A stretch of 64,000 nt of DNA from Bryobacter sp. (GTDB taxonomy: Bacteria; Acidobacteriota; Terriglobia; Bryobacterales; Bryobacteraceae), in NCBI GenBank assembly GCA_022843605.1, contig JALHNI010000002.1, positions 54,996 to 118,995 of the forward strand. Direction: 5' to 3'. Within the stretch, counting starts at the first letter, position 1. The number at the start of each line of letters is the position of its first letter. The notes beneath the pieces are model-generated. The model made no database searches. It worked only from the letters and a program-made list of their open reading frames with translations, and was not told where the DNA came from. Below, piece by piece: positions 25,649 through 35,314 of the stretch. The position numbers and the translations under genes were made by a program.

Positions 25649-26026
25649 TTAGCGAATCATCACCAGATACACCGCCATGGCGATTCCCACCACAGCCAAC
25701 AGGATGGCCAGCGCCACCCCGGTTGCCGAAGGCTTGCCCGTTACGTCCTTCCCCTCATTCAGATCCCGAATCACCTTGATGTGCTGCACTGCGGACAGCG
25801 CGTTCACGGCCACCCCCACCAGCACCATCGCCGTCCCGGCCCAAACCGAAAAGCCGGAAGTCGTCAAAGGGATATTCGTCGCCGCCGCTCCCAGTTCGCG
25901 CATCAGCAGCCCGAAACGGGCCACGACAAACCCAAAGCCCATCAGCGCCAAGCCCGTTCGGATCCACGCCAGAAAGGTTCGTTCGGCGGCAAAGTAGATC
26001 CGAGGATCGCGTTCGGGCAAGGTCAT
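25649..26026 (-). CDS. DUF202 family membrane protein
   Basis: A 125-residue protein of the DUF202/YidH family. The family hallmark is RTFLAWIRTGLALMGFGFVVARF near residues 16-38, followed by two more helices (GFSVWAGTAMVLVGVAVNAL and TGVALAILLAVVGIAMAVYLVM) separated by a short loop VIRDLNEGK. It is an integral inner-membrane protein of unknown function. It lies between the two ADOP permease genes on the minus strand, 46 bases upstream of one and 265 bases from the divergent start of the other. That 265-base gap shows no recognisable gene or structure. Confidence 0.85.
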   Translation of the reverse strand: MTLPERDPRIYFAAERTFLAWIRTGLALMGFGFVVARFGLLMRELGAAATNIPLTTSGFSVWAGTAMVLVGVAVNALSAVQHIKVIRDLNEGKDVTGKPSATGVALAILLAVVGIAMAVYLVMIR

Positions 26027-26291
26027 GCCTCCAGAATCTCACTCCCGGAACCCTGGTCACAGCAAGTCGCAGAATCTCGCATCACTCCGAACCCTCAACC
26101 GCTCAATCACTTCGCCCGGCCCTTCACCTCCGAACCACCCGAAATCCTTGGTTCCCTCTGTCATCCTGAATTGTGGCCAGCGCCTCGCACCATCGCCGTA
26201 AACTCAAGCATTCAGTAGCCAATTCGCAAAATTGGCTTCGCTCCGTAGCCCCTCGCGCAAACGATTTACCGCGAGGTCCGTCTCTCCTCCA

Positions 26292-28709
26292 ATGACCGTT
26301 GCCAACCTTCGCCACGCCCTGCGCCTCCTGCGCCACAATCCAGGCTTCGCGCTCGCCGCCGTGGTTGCTCTCGGCGCCGGCATCGGCGCGAATACGGCCA
26401 TGTTCAGCGTGGTGGATGGCGTCCTGCTGCGCCCTCTCCCCTTTCCCCGTTCGGAACAGCTCGTCCTCGTCCGGTCCACCCTGATGAGCAAGAGCATCGA
26501 CAACATGCCCCACGCCGCCGGCGATTACTTCGATTTCGCCCAGCAGAATCGCGTCTTCACCGCGATGGCCGCGTATCTCAACGTCGGCTTCGGCCTCACC
26601 ACCCCAAACGCCGAACCCGAACGCTATGCCGGTGTCGCCGTCACAGAAGATTTCTTCCGCGTCTTCCAGGTGCAGCCCGCCCTCGGCCGCACCTTCACCA
26701 AAGAGGAGGCTCAACCTGGCAAGGATGCCGTCGTCCTCCTCAGCCACGGGCTCTGGCAGGAGCGCTTCGGCGGACGCCCGAACATCGTCGGCGAAACTCT
26801 CGAACTCAACGGCCGCGTGCGCGTCGTCGTCGGCATCGCTCCCGCCGGCTTCGCCTATCCCGACACGGCCCGCCTTTGGGTCCCGGCCGTGTTCGAAGGC
26901 GAAAACCGCACCCGCCGCGACTTTCACAACTTAAACGCGGTCGCCCGCCTGAAGGACGCCACCACCGTCACCGCCGCACAGGCCAATCTCACCGGCATAG
27001 CCTCGCAACTTGCCCGCGCCTACCCGGAGTTTGACGCGGAAAAAGGTGTCGTCGTCCGCCCGATGCTCGACGCCGTCGTCGGCGGAGTGCGGCCCGCCCT
27101 GCTCGTTCTGCTCGGCGCCGTCGGCTTTGTGCTCGCCATTGCCTGCGCCAACGTCGCCAATCTGCTGCTCGCCCGCGGCGCCTCCCGCAACCAGGAGATG
27201 GCGATCCGCGCCGCGCTCGGCGCGCAACGCGGCAACCTCATCGGCCAATTGCTCACTGAAAGTCTGGTCCTGGCGCTCGCGGGCGGAGCGCTCGGCCTGG
27301 GCATCGCCTACTCCTTATTCCGCGCTCTCAAGTGGCTCGCCCCCGCCGGACTCCCGCGCCTCGAAACCATCACCCTCGACCTCCGCACACTGGCCTTCAC
27401 CCTCGTCGCCGCCCTCCTCACCGGCCTTCTCTTCGGCCTGGTTCCGGCCCTCCGTCTCTCCGCCGTCGACCTCCACGGTGCCCTCAAAGAACGCCTCTCC
27501 GCCGGCACCGCCCGCGGACGCCTGCGCCAGGCCCTCGTCGTCGCTCAAGTCGCCTTCGCTCTCGTCCTCCTCGCCGGCGCCGGCCTACTCATGCGTTCGT
27601 TCTACGAAATGCGCCGAATCGACCTCGGCTTCAACCCCGACCGTCTCCTCACCATGCGCATGAGTCTGCTGCCCCGCAAGTACAACGGCCAGGACGAGCT
27701 CCAGAAGGCCTTCGTCCGCCAGGTACAACAACGCATCGGCCAAATCCCCGGTGTCAGTTCGGTTGGCATCGCTACTGACCTGCCCTTGCTCGGCTCCGCG
27801 TCCTTCATCATGCGTTTCGAAGGCCGCGCCCCGATCACCGTGGCCACCGCCCCGGTCGCCGCCTTTGCCACGGTCACCCCGTCCTATTTCGCCGCCATGG
27901 GTACGCGCCTCAAGCGCGGCCGCATTTTCGATGATCACGACGGCACCAACCAACCCCTCGTCTGCCTTATCAATGAGACTCTCGCTCGGCAGCATTTTCC
28001 GAACGAAGACCCCATCGGCAAGCGCCTTGAAATCGGCTTCTCGGACCCGCCTCAATGGCGGCAGATTGTCGGCGTGGTGGAAGACCTGCGCAATGACGAA
28101 GTCGCCAAAGCGCCGAAAGCCCAGGTCTACGGCGCTTACTATCAGGTTCCCGGCGTGCTCCCCAGTGCGCCGCCCATCAGCATCGCCGTCCGCACCCAGG
28201 GCGACCCCGCCGCGCTTGCCGCTTCCATCCGCCAAACCATCCTCGCCGTGGACTCAAGCCAACCCGTCTACGCCATCCAAACCATGGCCACCGTCGTCGA
28301 CAACAACCTTTCGCAGCGGCGTTTGGCCCTCCTGCTGATGGCCTTGTTCGCCGGCATCGCCCTCCTCTTGGCCGCCATCGGCCTCGCCGGCGTCATCTCC
28401 TACATGGTGGCGCAGCGCACCCGCGAAATCGGCATCCGCATGGCCCTCGGCGCGCAGCCTCGGCAGGTCTTGTGGATGGTGGAGTCGGAAGCCCTACGCA
28501 TGGCCGCTCTCGGCGCCCTCTGCGGCATCCTCGGCGCCCTGGTGCTGGGGCGTTCCCTCAGCACCATGCTCTACGGCGTCAGTCCGCGCGATCCCCTCAC
28601 GCTCGGCACCGTCGCCGCCGTTTTGATGCTCATCGCCGTCACCGCCGCCTTCGTCCCGGCCTATCGGGCCACCCGAATCAGCCCCGTGGTTGCCCTGCGC
28701 GAGGAGTAA
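26292..28709 (+). CDS. ADOP-family (MacB/FtsX-like) orphan permease
   Basis: An 805-residue permease of the ADOP family. The N-terminal block LRHALRLLRHNPGFALAAVV and GIGANTAMFSVVDGVLLRPLPFP is diagnostic. The first FtsX unit ends with NVANLLLARGASRNQEMAIRAALGAQRG, and the second unit repeats the topology and ends with YMVAQRTREIGIRMALGAQPRQV and SPVVALREE. ATG at 26292 is chosen; the frame is open to a TTG at 26232, which adds 20 residues without homology. There is no adjacent ATPase or PadR regulator. Its coding strand is strikingly C-rich at third positions compared with the permease at 23.1-25.6 kb. Confidence 0.9.
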   Translation: MTVANLRHALRLLRHNPGFALAAVVALGAGIGANTAMFSVVDGVLLRPLPFPRSEQLVLVRSTLMSKSIDNMPHAAGDYFDFAQQNRVFTAMAAYLNVGFGLTTPNAEPERYAGVAVTEDFFRVFQVQPALGRTFTKEEAQPGKDAVVLLSHGLWQERFGGRPNIVGETLELNGRVRVVVGIAPAGFAYPDTARLWVPAVFEGENRTRRDFHNLNAVARLKDATTVTAAQANLTGIASQLARAYPEFDAEKGVVVRPMLDAVVGGVRPALLVLLGAVGFVLAIACANVANLLLARGASRNQEMAIRAALGAQRGNLIGQLLTESLVLALAGGALGLGIAYSLFRALKWLAPAGLPRLETITLDLRTLAFTLVAALLTGLLFGLVPALRLSAVDLHGALKERLSAGTARGRLRQALVVAQVAFALVLLAGAGLLMRSFYEMRRIDLGFNPDRLLTMRMSLLPRKYNGQDELQKAFVRQVQQRIGQIPGVSSVGIATDLPLLGSASFIMRFEGRAPITVATAPVAAFATVTPSYFAAMGTRLKRGRIFDDHDGTNQPLVCLINETLARQHFPNEDPIGKRLEIGFSDPPQWRQIVGVVEDLRNDEVAKAPKAQVYGAYYQVPGVLPSAPPISIAVRTQGDPAALAASIRQTILAVDSSQPVYAIQTMATVVDNNLSQRRLALLLMALFAGIALLLAAIGLAGVISYMVAQRTREIGIRMALGAQPRQVLWMVESEALRMAALGALCGILGALVLGRSLSTMLYGVSPRDPLTLGTVAAVLMLIAVTAAFVPAYRATRISPVVALREE

Positions 28710-28775
28710 ACTCACGCACAGGAATGTCCCAATCTTCGTTCGCTTCTCGCTTAACGCCTTGAAGGGGTATTTCAT

Positions 28776-30230
28776 ATGCCAATCGATCTCACGAAACCAA
28801 TGGCCTGGACGAACGCCAGCCACGAGGAGCAACGGTTACTGCGCGCGTTGCAAGGAAACATTCTGAAGGGCCACGGGCGGTCCGAAACCCTCAACATCTT
28901 TTTCACGATCAATGAGGCGCAAAAGCATGCGATGCGCGCCGCGCTCCGAGAATTGGCGAACTACCACGCCACCAGCGCGTACCAACAGCTCTTGGAAACC
29001 CAGGTCTTTCAGGCGACTGGAAAGTCAGGCGAACCCTTCGTCTCGATCTTTGTCTCCGCCGCGGGCTATTCAGCCCTCGACGTGCCCGACGGCCAGATTC
29101 CCGACGACCCAAGTTTCCGCCTTGGCCAGAAGGCAGCCGCTCCCGGTCTCAACGATGAGCCCGTGGCAACCTGGGACCCGACCTTCACCTCTTCCCGCAT
29201 CGACGGCATGATCCTCATCGCCAGCGAGAACCATACCGAACTGCGCCGCAAGCGCGACGCGGTGGTGAATCTTCTCGTCAAGGCCGGCGGCACCATCCTG
29301 GGCGAGCAGGCCGGCAAGCAGTTGTTTAACGCCGTCAGCGAAGGCATTGAGCATTTCGGCTACGTCGACGGACGCAGCCAGCCGCTCCTGCTGGTGGAAG
29401 ACATCGAGCGCGAATCGCAGGACGCCGGCATCGCCAATTGGGATCCCTCCTCCAATCTCGGTGTCGCTCTTGTTGCCGATCCGGGCATCTCGGACGGCGT
29501 CAGCTTTGGGAGTTACTTCATCTTCCGCAAGCTCGAGCAGGACGTCCGCGGATTCAAACGGAAGGAGCAGGAACTGGCAGACGAACTGGCCCTGACAGGC
29601 AAATCACGCGAACTCGCCGGGGCCTACGCGGTTGGTCGTTTCGAAGACGGAACCCCGGTGACCATGTCCTCGGAACCTCGCGGGCTCACGCCGCCAAATG
29701 ACTTCAACTACAATGCCGACTCAGCAGGTGCCCGCTGTCCGTTCCACGCTCATATCCGCAAAACGAATCCTCGCGGGAGCGGCGGCTTCGGCGTGCCTCC
29801 TCAGACTGAATTTAAGCACCTGATGGCCCGCCGCGGAATCACGTACGAAGACGTTCCCCGCGTCGTGCACCCCACGGACATTCCCCCCGCCGAGTCGTTG
29901 GCTGATTTCGACGCCAACGTCGCAACCCTGCTGCCGACCGGCAAAGTCGGCCTGCTTTTTATGGCGTACAACCATGATATCGGCAACCAATTTGAGTTCA
30001 CTCAGAAGGCCTGGGCCAACAATCCGGGCTTTCCGCAAGTGCCGGCCGGCACCACACCGCCTGGCCTTGATCCGGTGATCGGACAAGGACCAGCCTCGAC
30101 ACAGCACTGGCCGAAGGCATGGGATAAGGCGACCCAAGGCACTTGCCCGCTGTCGTTTCAAGGCTTCGTCAAGATGCGGGGCGGAGAATACTTCTTCGCC
30201 CCCAGTTTGAACTTCTTAAAGTCGCTTTAG
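28776..30230 (+). CDS. Dye-decolorizing (DyP-type) heme peroxidase
   Basis: A 484-residue DyP-type peroxidase. The catalytic GxxDG motif is GYVDGRSQP near 195-203, with the distal Asp. The proximal His lies in RCPFHAHIRKTNPR near 319-331. The C-terminal FMAYNHDIGNQFEFTQKAW and KMRGGEYFFAPSL are typical. It uses H2O2 to oxidise phenolic or other aromatic compounds with heme b. There is no signal peptide, so it is cytosolic or exported by another route; no encapsulin gene is adjacent. ATG at 28776 follows AAGGGG at an 8-base spacing. The stop overlaps that of the convergent TonB receptor gene (TTAG). Confidence 0.92.
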   Translation: MPIDLTKPMAWTNASHEEQRLLRALQGNILKGHGRSETLNIFFTINEAQKHAMRAALRELANYHATSAYQQLLETQVFQATGKSGEPFVSIFVSAAGYSALDVPDGQIPDDPSFRLGQKAAAPGLNDEPVATWDPTFTSSRIDGMILIASENHTELRRKRDAVVNLLVKAGGTILGEQAGKQLFNAVSEGIEHFGYVDGRSQPLLLVEDIERESQDAGIANWDPSSNLGVALVADPGISDGVSFGSYFIFRKLEQDVRGFKRKEQELADELALTGKSRELAGAYAVGRFEDGTPVTMSSEPRGLTPPNDFNYNADSAGARCPFHAHIRKTNPRGSGGFGVPPQTEFKHLMARRGITYEDVPRVVHPTDIPPAESLADFDANVATLLPTGKVGLLFMAYNHDIGNQFEFTQKAWANNPGFPQVPAGTTPPGLDPVIGQGPASTQHWPKAWDKATQGTCPLSFQGFVKMRGGEYFFAPSLNFLKSL

Positions 30231-33200
30231 AAGCGATAGTAGACGCTGAACTGCAGGAAGCGGGCGCCGTTGCCGTTGACGCCGGTAATGCGATTGAAGT
30301 TGACGCTGTTAATGTCCTGTTCCACACCGATGGTGAACGAGGGGTGATTGGGCAGGTTGAAGGCATCGGCGCCGAACTCAAGCGAATGGCGCTCGTTGAA
30401 GGCAATCCTCTTCTTTAGCGACAAGTCGAGGAAGAAGCTGGTGGGGCCGCTGAACATGCGGCGCTGCAGATTGCCGACGTTGCCGGCCGTGGGATTGAAG
30501 AACGCCTGGTTCTGGAACGGTGCAGTACCGTCGGTGTTGACACCGCGTCCGCCCAGCGTATAGCCGTCATTGATAAAGAGCACGCCTTCGCGTTTGTTCA
30601 GTTTGAAAACGTCGGACGTGATCTGCTCGTAGGTCAGATTGCTGACGGCGGTGTTGCGCGCCGTCGAACGCGGGCCGCGATTCAGCGTGCCGCGCTGCGA
30701 GAGCACCGAGAACGGGAAACCCGAGAGCCAGCTATGAGTGCCGGAAACCGTCCAGCCGCCGATGACGTGGTTCACGGCGCGATTGCCGTTGAATCGCTTG
30801 CCGGCGCCAAAAGGCAGTTCGTAACTCGCGTTGACCTTAAAGGCATGACGCAGATCAAACGGCGTGCGAGCCCGTTCGAGGGCATTGTTGCCGAAGTCGA
30901 GGAAAGGTTCGAACCGGGTCTGGTCATCGCCGGAGACGTCGCTCAGCACCTTCGACCAAGTGTAGTTGGCCTGAAAGAAGAGCCCGCGGTAACGGCGACG
31001 TACATCGATTTGGAGAGCGTTGTAAGTGGAGTTGGCGCCGTTATTGATGACGTTGGCGGCCAGCGCGCGGGGGTTGGGGAAGAAGTTGGTGGCGCCCTGC
31101 TGATTGTTGATCTGGATATTCGCGGCCAAGGTGCCTACCTCGCCCTGCCGGATCAACTGCTGATTGGCTGCGGCGTTGATGTTAAACGTGGAGCCGAGGC
31201 CGGGGATGGTGGCCTGGGTGCCGGCCTGGACCCGGCGGAAGTTGTCGAGGAAGCCGTTGCTGATGATATCGACCTGATTGTAGTCGTAAGCGCGCAGCAG
31301 TTTGGTGCCGTGGTTGCCGACGTAGCGGGCCTCCACCACCGTGCCCTTGATCTCCTGCTGGATACCGAAGGTCATCATCTGCATGTAGGGCGTCGCCAAG
31401 TCGAACTCGGGGCTGCCGAGTGCCTGTTGCCGATTGCCCGCGTAGAGGTTGGCCAGCAAAATCGGCGTAGTGAAGGTAGGAGCAGCGATGGAAGGCACGT
31501 TCGCCAGCGTGGCCGTCAGATTGGTTTGAAGAAGTGCCGTATTCAAGCCTCCGTTGGTGTTGGCGTTGTTCCGAATCGCCGTCAGCATGTCGTCGTTGAA
31601 GAAGCTGATGCCGTAGGAACCGCGGATGGAGGTCTTGCCCTTGCCGAACGGATCATAGGCGAAACCAAAGGTAGGCGCGAAGTTATTGCGATCCGAATTG
31701 TAGAGCGAACGCCCGTCCTTGTTGACGAAGTCAAAGGAGGCATTTGGATTCCGCACGGTGGAAATAATGTTGTCGCCCACAATATTGGGCAGCAGAAAGA
31801 GGTTATTGGACTCCTTGAGCACGGTCCAATATTCGTAGCGCAGGCCCATCGTCAGAGTGAGACGCGGATGCACCTTCCAGCGATCCTGAAAGTACAGCGA
31901 GTAAGTGTCGTTCGAGAAATTGCGCCGTTCGCCGACGCCGTTGTCGAAACCGGAGGTCGGGTTATTGACGAAGAAGCTTTGGGTGGTGCTGGTGATGAAA
32001 CCGGCCATGGTGGCGAGGTAGTCGTTGGCGCGGGTGAGGTCCTGGCCGGAGATGCCGGGCAGTTGGGCGGCGGTGAGGCCGGTCTGCGCGGGGCTGAGGC
32101 CGAGGGTGGCGGTCTGAGTGGCGGAAGCGTCGTTGTAGACGAAGTTCCGCGTCCATTGCGTCTGGAAGCCAAAGGAGAAGTCGTGCTTGCCTTTCAGCCA
32201 ATTGGCGTTGTCCTGAACGGAGTAAGTCCGGGTGCGACGGCCCTGGGGTAAAAACGAATTGGTGGGCAAATTGAAGATGGCGGTGGCGGTGGGGTTGACG
32301 ATGATGGCCGGCACCGGGTCCACCCGGTTAAAGAGGCTGGGAGTGCGCAGGAAGCCTCCGCGGAGTTCATTGGTGAGGGTGGGGGTGAGCGTCGAGCGCC
32401 AGCCGAGGCTAAGGAAGTTGCGGGTGGCGTCGGTGTTGTTGGGCGGGACGGTGTCGTAGAAGCGGGTGACGAGGTCCGGGCGGTCGTTGTACTCCGAGGT
32501 CCGGTTATAAGTGACGGAGAAGTTATTCGAAGAGTTCAAATAGTAGTCCCAGCGGTTGACGAACTGGTCCCGGACGGTATTGGATTGAGCGTTAAATCGG
32601 TAACCGCTGGTCACCACACCATCACCGGCGTCGGTGCTGTTCGGCGAAGGCAGACTGGCGAGCATGTCGCGGATGGTGGGATCCAGCGAGACGCCGCGGG
32701 CGGTGAGCACATTCACCGACTGCGTCGCGCCGCTTGCGCGATAGAGAAAGTTCCCGGTGCGCGCTTCCGGCACCAGCACGGTGCGAAGCTGGCTGGCCTG
32801 CTGCTTCAGACGCAGGGCCTCAAAATTGCCGAAGTAGAAGAGCTTATCCCTGATGAGCTTGCCGCCCAGCGACACGCCGACCTGGTTCTGGTTCAACTTG
32901 GGCTTGCGGACGCCGGAACGGTTGTTGAAGAACTCGTTGGCGTTGTAGGCTTCGTTCTGATTGAACCAATACCCGGAGCCGTGCAGATCATTGGAGCCGG
33001 AGCGTGTGGTAAGCGAAACCTGGGCCGCGCCGCCGCCGACGGTGGAGCCGGCATTTCCGACAGCGATCGACATTTCAGAAATCTGGTCGATCGTTGGCCG
33101 GATGGGCATGAAGTCGAGCGAGTTGTTGCGGATGAAGTTGTCCTGAATGTTAACGCCGTCGAGGGTGACATTCGAGGCCGATGTGCGCATCCCGTTGATC

Positions 33201-33700
33201 ACGGTAGCGCCACGGCCATCGCTGACGCCGGCCTGAGTGGAAAAGAGCGTGCTGATCTGGCGGGAGACGCTGGGCAGGTTCTGCACCTGTTCCCGGGGAA
33301 TCGTACTCACGAGTTCGCTGCCGCCTAACTGCACGCCTTGCACTTCGGCCGAAACTTCAACCACCTGCGACGAGGTGGAAAGCTCCAGCTTGATCGCGCC
33401 GAGCGAAGTTTCCTTGAGCGCATCGACCTTGACGAGACGCAGCGAGACTTTGGCAAAGCCCGTACTCGAGACGGCAACATCGTAGGTCTCTGGGCGCAAC
33501 GCCGAGAAGGTAAAGAGGCCGCTGGGGTTCGTTTGGGTTTGGAGCAGCGCGGAAGCGCCGCCGCCGAGAAAGACCTCCACTTTGGCCCCAGGAACGGGCG
33601 CCCCGGAGGGGTCAAGAACGGTACCCGTCAAGCGGCCATTCACTTGGCCGAAGAGCGTGGTGGAAAAGAGGCAGAGGATTCCGACACCAAAACGTAACAT
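30227..33700 (-). CDS. Oar-like TonB-dependent receptor with carboxypeptidase-regulatory domain
   Basis: A 1157-residue outer-membrane protein. A signal peptide (MLRFGVGILCLFSTTLFG) is followed by a carboxypeptidase-regulatory-like beta-sandwich (GRLTGTVLDPSGAPVPGAKVEV to about 105), a plug domain (about 130-240, with GATVINGMRTSASNVTLDG) and a 22-strand-type barrel ending in VYYRF, the aromatic C terminus that the outer-membrane assembly machinery recognises. Such Oar-like receptors are numerous in Solibacter-type acidobacteria and are thought to take up or present oligosaccharides or peptides. No SusD-like partner is adjacent. The ligand is unknown. Confidence 0.92.
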   Translation of the reverse strand: MLRFGVGILCLFSTTLFGQVNGRLTGTVLDPSGAPVPGAKVEVFLGGGASALLQTQTNPSGLFTFSALRPETYDVAVSSTGFAKVSLRLVKVDALKETSLGAIKLELSTSSQVVEVSAEVQGVQLGGSELVSTIPREQVQNLPSVSRQISTLFSTQAGVSDGRGATVINGMRTSASNVTLDGVNIQDNFIRNNSLDFMPIRPTIDQISEMSIAVGNAGSTVGGGAAQVSLTTRSGSNDLHGSGYWFNQNEAYNANEFFNNRSGVRKPKLNQNQVGVSLGGKLIRDKLFYFGNFEALRLKQQASQLRTVLVPEARTGNFLYRASGATQSVNVLTARGVSLDPTIRDMLASLPSPNSTDAGDGVVTSGYRFNAQSNTVRDQFVNRWDYYLNSSNNFSVTYNRTSEYNDRPDLVTRFYDTVPPNNTDATRNFLSLGWRSTLTPTLTNELRGGFLRTPSLFNRVDPVPAIIVNPTATAIFNLPTNSFLPQGRRTRTYSVQDNANWLKGKHDFSFGFQTQWTRNFVYNDASATQTATLGLSPAQTGLTAAQLPGISGQDLTRANDYLATMAGFITSTTQSFFVNNPTSGFDNGVGERRNFSNDTYSLYFQDRWKVHPRLTLTMGLRYEYWTVLKESNNLFLLPNIVGDNIISTVRNPNASFDFVNKDGRSLYNSDRNNFAPTFGFAYDPFGKGKTSIRGSYGISFFNDDMLTAIRNNANTNGGLNTALLQTNLTATLANVPSIAAPTFTTPILLANLYAGNRQQALGSPEFDLATPYMQMMTFGIQQEIKGTVVEARYVGNHGTKLLRAYDYNQVDIISNGFLDNFRRVQAGTQATIPGLGSTFNINAAANQQLIRQGEVGTLAANIQINNQQGATNFFPNPRALAANVINNGANSTYNALQIDVRRRYRGLFFQANYTWSKVLSDVSGDDQTRFEPFLDFGNNALERARTPFDLRHAFKVNASYELPFGAGKRFNGNRAVNHVIGGWTVSGTHSWLSGFPFSVLSQRGTLNRGPRSTARNTAVSNLTYEQITSDVFKLNKREGVLFINDGYTLGGRGVNTDGTAPFQNQAFFNPTAGNVGNLQRRMFSGPTSFFLDLSLKKRIAFNERHSLEFGADAFNLPNHPSFTIGVEQDINSVNFNRITGVNGNGARFLQFSVYYRF

Positions 33701-33753
33701 TGCTTCAGGCTAGCAACTTTCAGCGTCGTGCGTGGCGGTCCACCACTCGGGAT

Positions 33754-35301
33754 CTACTTCATACCAAACAGATTGGGCCGGACGCGCTCATAGCGGAAGC
33801 GAGCGGGATTGACACCAGTAACACCGCCGGAATCGACTTCGATGATGCGCGCAGAGACCGGCTCATACGCGGCGCGAGGGGCAATGGTGCCTTTGGCGAC
33901 CAGAATCTTCATCTGCGTGGGGATAATGCCAACGCTGTGTAACTGATTCAAGCTAAAGGGGATGACGCGCTTGGGGGTGAGGACGATGAGTTGCGGGAAG
34001 TCCGGCGTGGAGCCTTCGACCTCGATAACGGCTGTGGTGCCCATGTCCCAGTACCGGCCGCCACCGTGGCGAACGGCTTTCTCGACGAAGCGGCCATCGT
34101 GAATGCCTTTAACGCGCCCCTTGACGCGAACCGAGTCGCCGTGGAGATTGTCGGTTTTGCCGCCAACCGCCCCATCGAAGGGGCCGCCGACCCCAGCCTT
34201 GAGGGCGGCTTGCACCGCTCCGGGATCCGAAATCACGACGACCCAGCCATCGGCCTTCTGCTTCAGCAACTCCGACAGTATGTACGTGCTGTCACCGGCC
34301 GAGCCGCCGCCAATGTTGTCGCCGGCGTCCATCAGTGTGACCGGGAACTTGTCATTAGCCATAGCCAGCTTAACGGCTTCGGCCGCGTTGGGAGCTTTCA
34401 GTGTCAACTGCTCCCGCAGGCTCCACATCAGGTTGCCGAGGCGTTCGGCTTCGCGTTTGGCGAGGGCCGGGTCGTTGTCCGTGACGACGACCGCACTGGG
34501 GCCCATCGCGAAGATATCGGCGTATTGATAGCCTCCAGCGACGCTGGCGGCCAGCACTTTGGGATTGCGTTCGAGGTTCTTGCTTTCGTCGGTGATGGGC
34601 TTCAACGGAGCCGCGTAAGTGTTGTGGAAGAGGATGTTGAAGAGCATCGGCGGCTTGACGATGGCCTGGGTGGGTTTGACCTTGCCGGCGACGACATCGG
34701 CCATGATTTTGGCGGCTTGCACGCCACGGTCCTTGGCGTCGAGATGGGGACATTCCTTATAGGTAATCAGCGCCGTGGTCATCTTGACGATCTCTTCGGA
34801 GACGTTGGCGTGGAAGTCGTGGACCACGATCAGCGGGATGCGGTCGCCGAAGGCTTGGCGGACACGGCGGACAATCTCGGCGTCGGCGTGCGGGTAGCTT
34901 TCGGTCACCATGGTGCCGTGGAGAAAGAGGAGAATACCATCGAGCTTCGGGGCCTGCTTCAGGCGGTCAATCAGTTCTTTGGTAAGGGTTTCGAACGCTG
35001 AGTCGAGCACGGTGCCAATGGTCTGCGGCCCGGCAATGACGGTGGGATGGAGCGTCAGCCCGTAGCGGTTGGCGCCTTCGATGAAACCGGCGGGAGTGTT
35101 GTTGGCATTGGCCGAAAGGGTCAGAATATCCTGGCCGCGAAGGGTGCCATTGGCGCCGCCGATGCCGGCTTCGAAGTCGGCGAGGGTGGTCTTTTTGGGG
35201 TTGAAGGTGTTGGTTTCGTGGACGATGCCGCCCATGCCGATGACGGGCTTGGTTTGGGCGGCGGCCATCAGGCAGAAGATGAACGAAATCGCGACGCGCA
35301 T
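33754..35301 (-). CDS. M81-family (MlrC-like) metallopeptidase
   Basis: A 515-residue protein of the M81/MlrC family, first known from degradation of linearised microcystin. Zinc-site motifs are HETNTF at 28-33, LHGTM at 127-131 and HDFHAN at 161-166; the C-terminal part has DAGDNIGGGSAGDST and GGKTD. A signal peptide (MRVAISFIFCLMAAAQ) sends it to the periplasm, which is common in acidobacteria. It likely cleaves peptides or amides; substrate unknown. It lies 13 bases downstream of the YIP1-TPR gene stop region on the same strand and could be cotranscribed with it. Confidence 0.88.
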   Translation of the reverse strand: MRVAISFIFCLMAAAQTKPVIGMGGIVHETNTFNPKKTTLADFEAGIGGANGTLRGQDILTLSANANNTPAGFIEGANRYGLTLHPTVIAGPQTIGTVLDSAFETLTKELIDRLKQAPKLDGILLFLHGTMVTESYPHADAEIVRRVRQAFGDRIPLIVVHDFHANVSEEIVKMTTALITYKECPHLDAKDRGVQAAKIMADVVAGKVKPTQAIVKPPMLFNILFHNTYAAPLKPITDESKNLERNPKVLAASVAGGYQYADIFAMGPSAVVVTDNDPALAKREAERLGNLMWSLREQLTLKAPNAAEAVKLAMANDKFPVTLMDAGDNIGGGSAGDSTYILSELLKQKADGWVVVISDPGAVQAALKAGVGGPFDGAVGGKTDNLHGDSVRVKGRVKGIHDGRFVEKAVRHGGGRYWDMGTTAVIEVEGSTPDFPQLIVLTPKRVIPFSLNQLHSVGIIPTQMKILVAKGTIAPRAAYEPVSARIIEVDSGGVTGVNPARFRYERVRPNLFGMK

Positions 35302-35314
35302 GAGGGCGATGATA

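Noticed and set aside
26124..26927. 267-residue minus-strand frame opposite the second ADOP permease
   Set aside because: It mirrors the high-GC coding pattern of the permease on the other strand and has no recognisable domain.
29500..30500. Replication origin at the composition switch
   Set aside because: No dnaA/dnaN neighbourhood or DnaA-box cluster, and the ribosomal superoperon would be transcribed against replication.
30734..32251. 505-residue plus-strand frame opposite the TonB receptor
   Set aside because: Composition is an Asp/Val/Gly-rich antisense translation of the barrel region; the receptor on the minus strand is certain.
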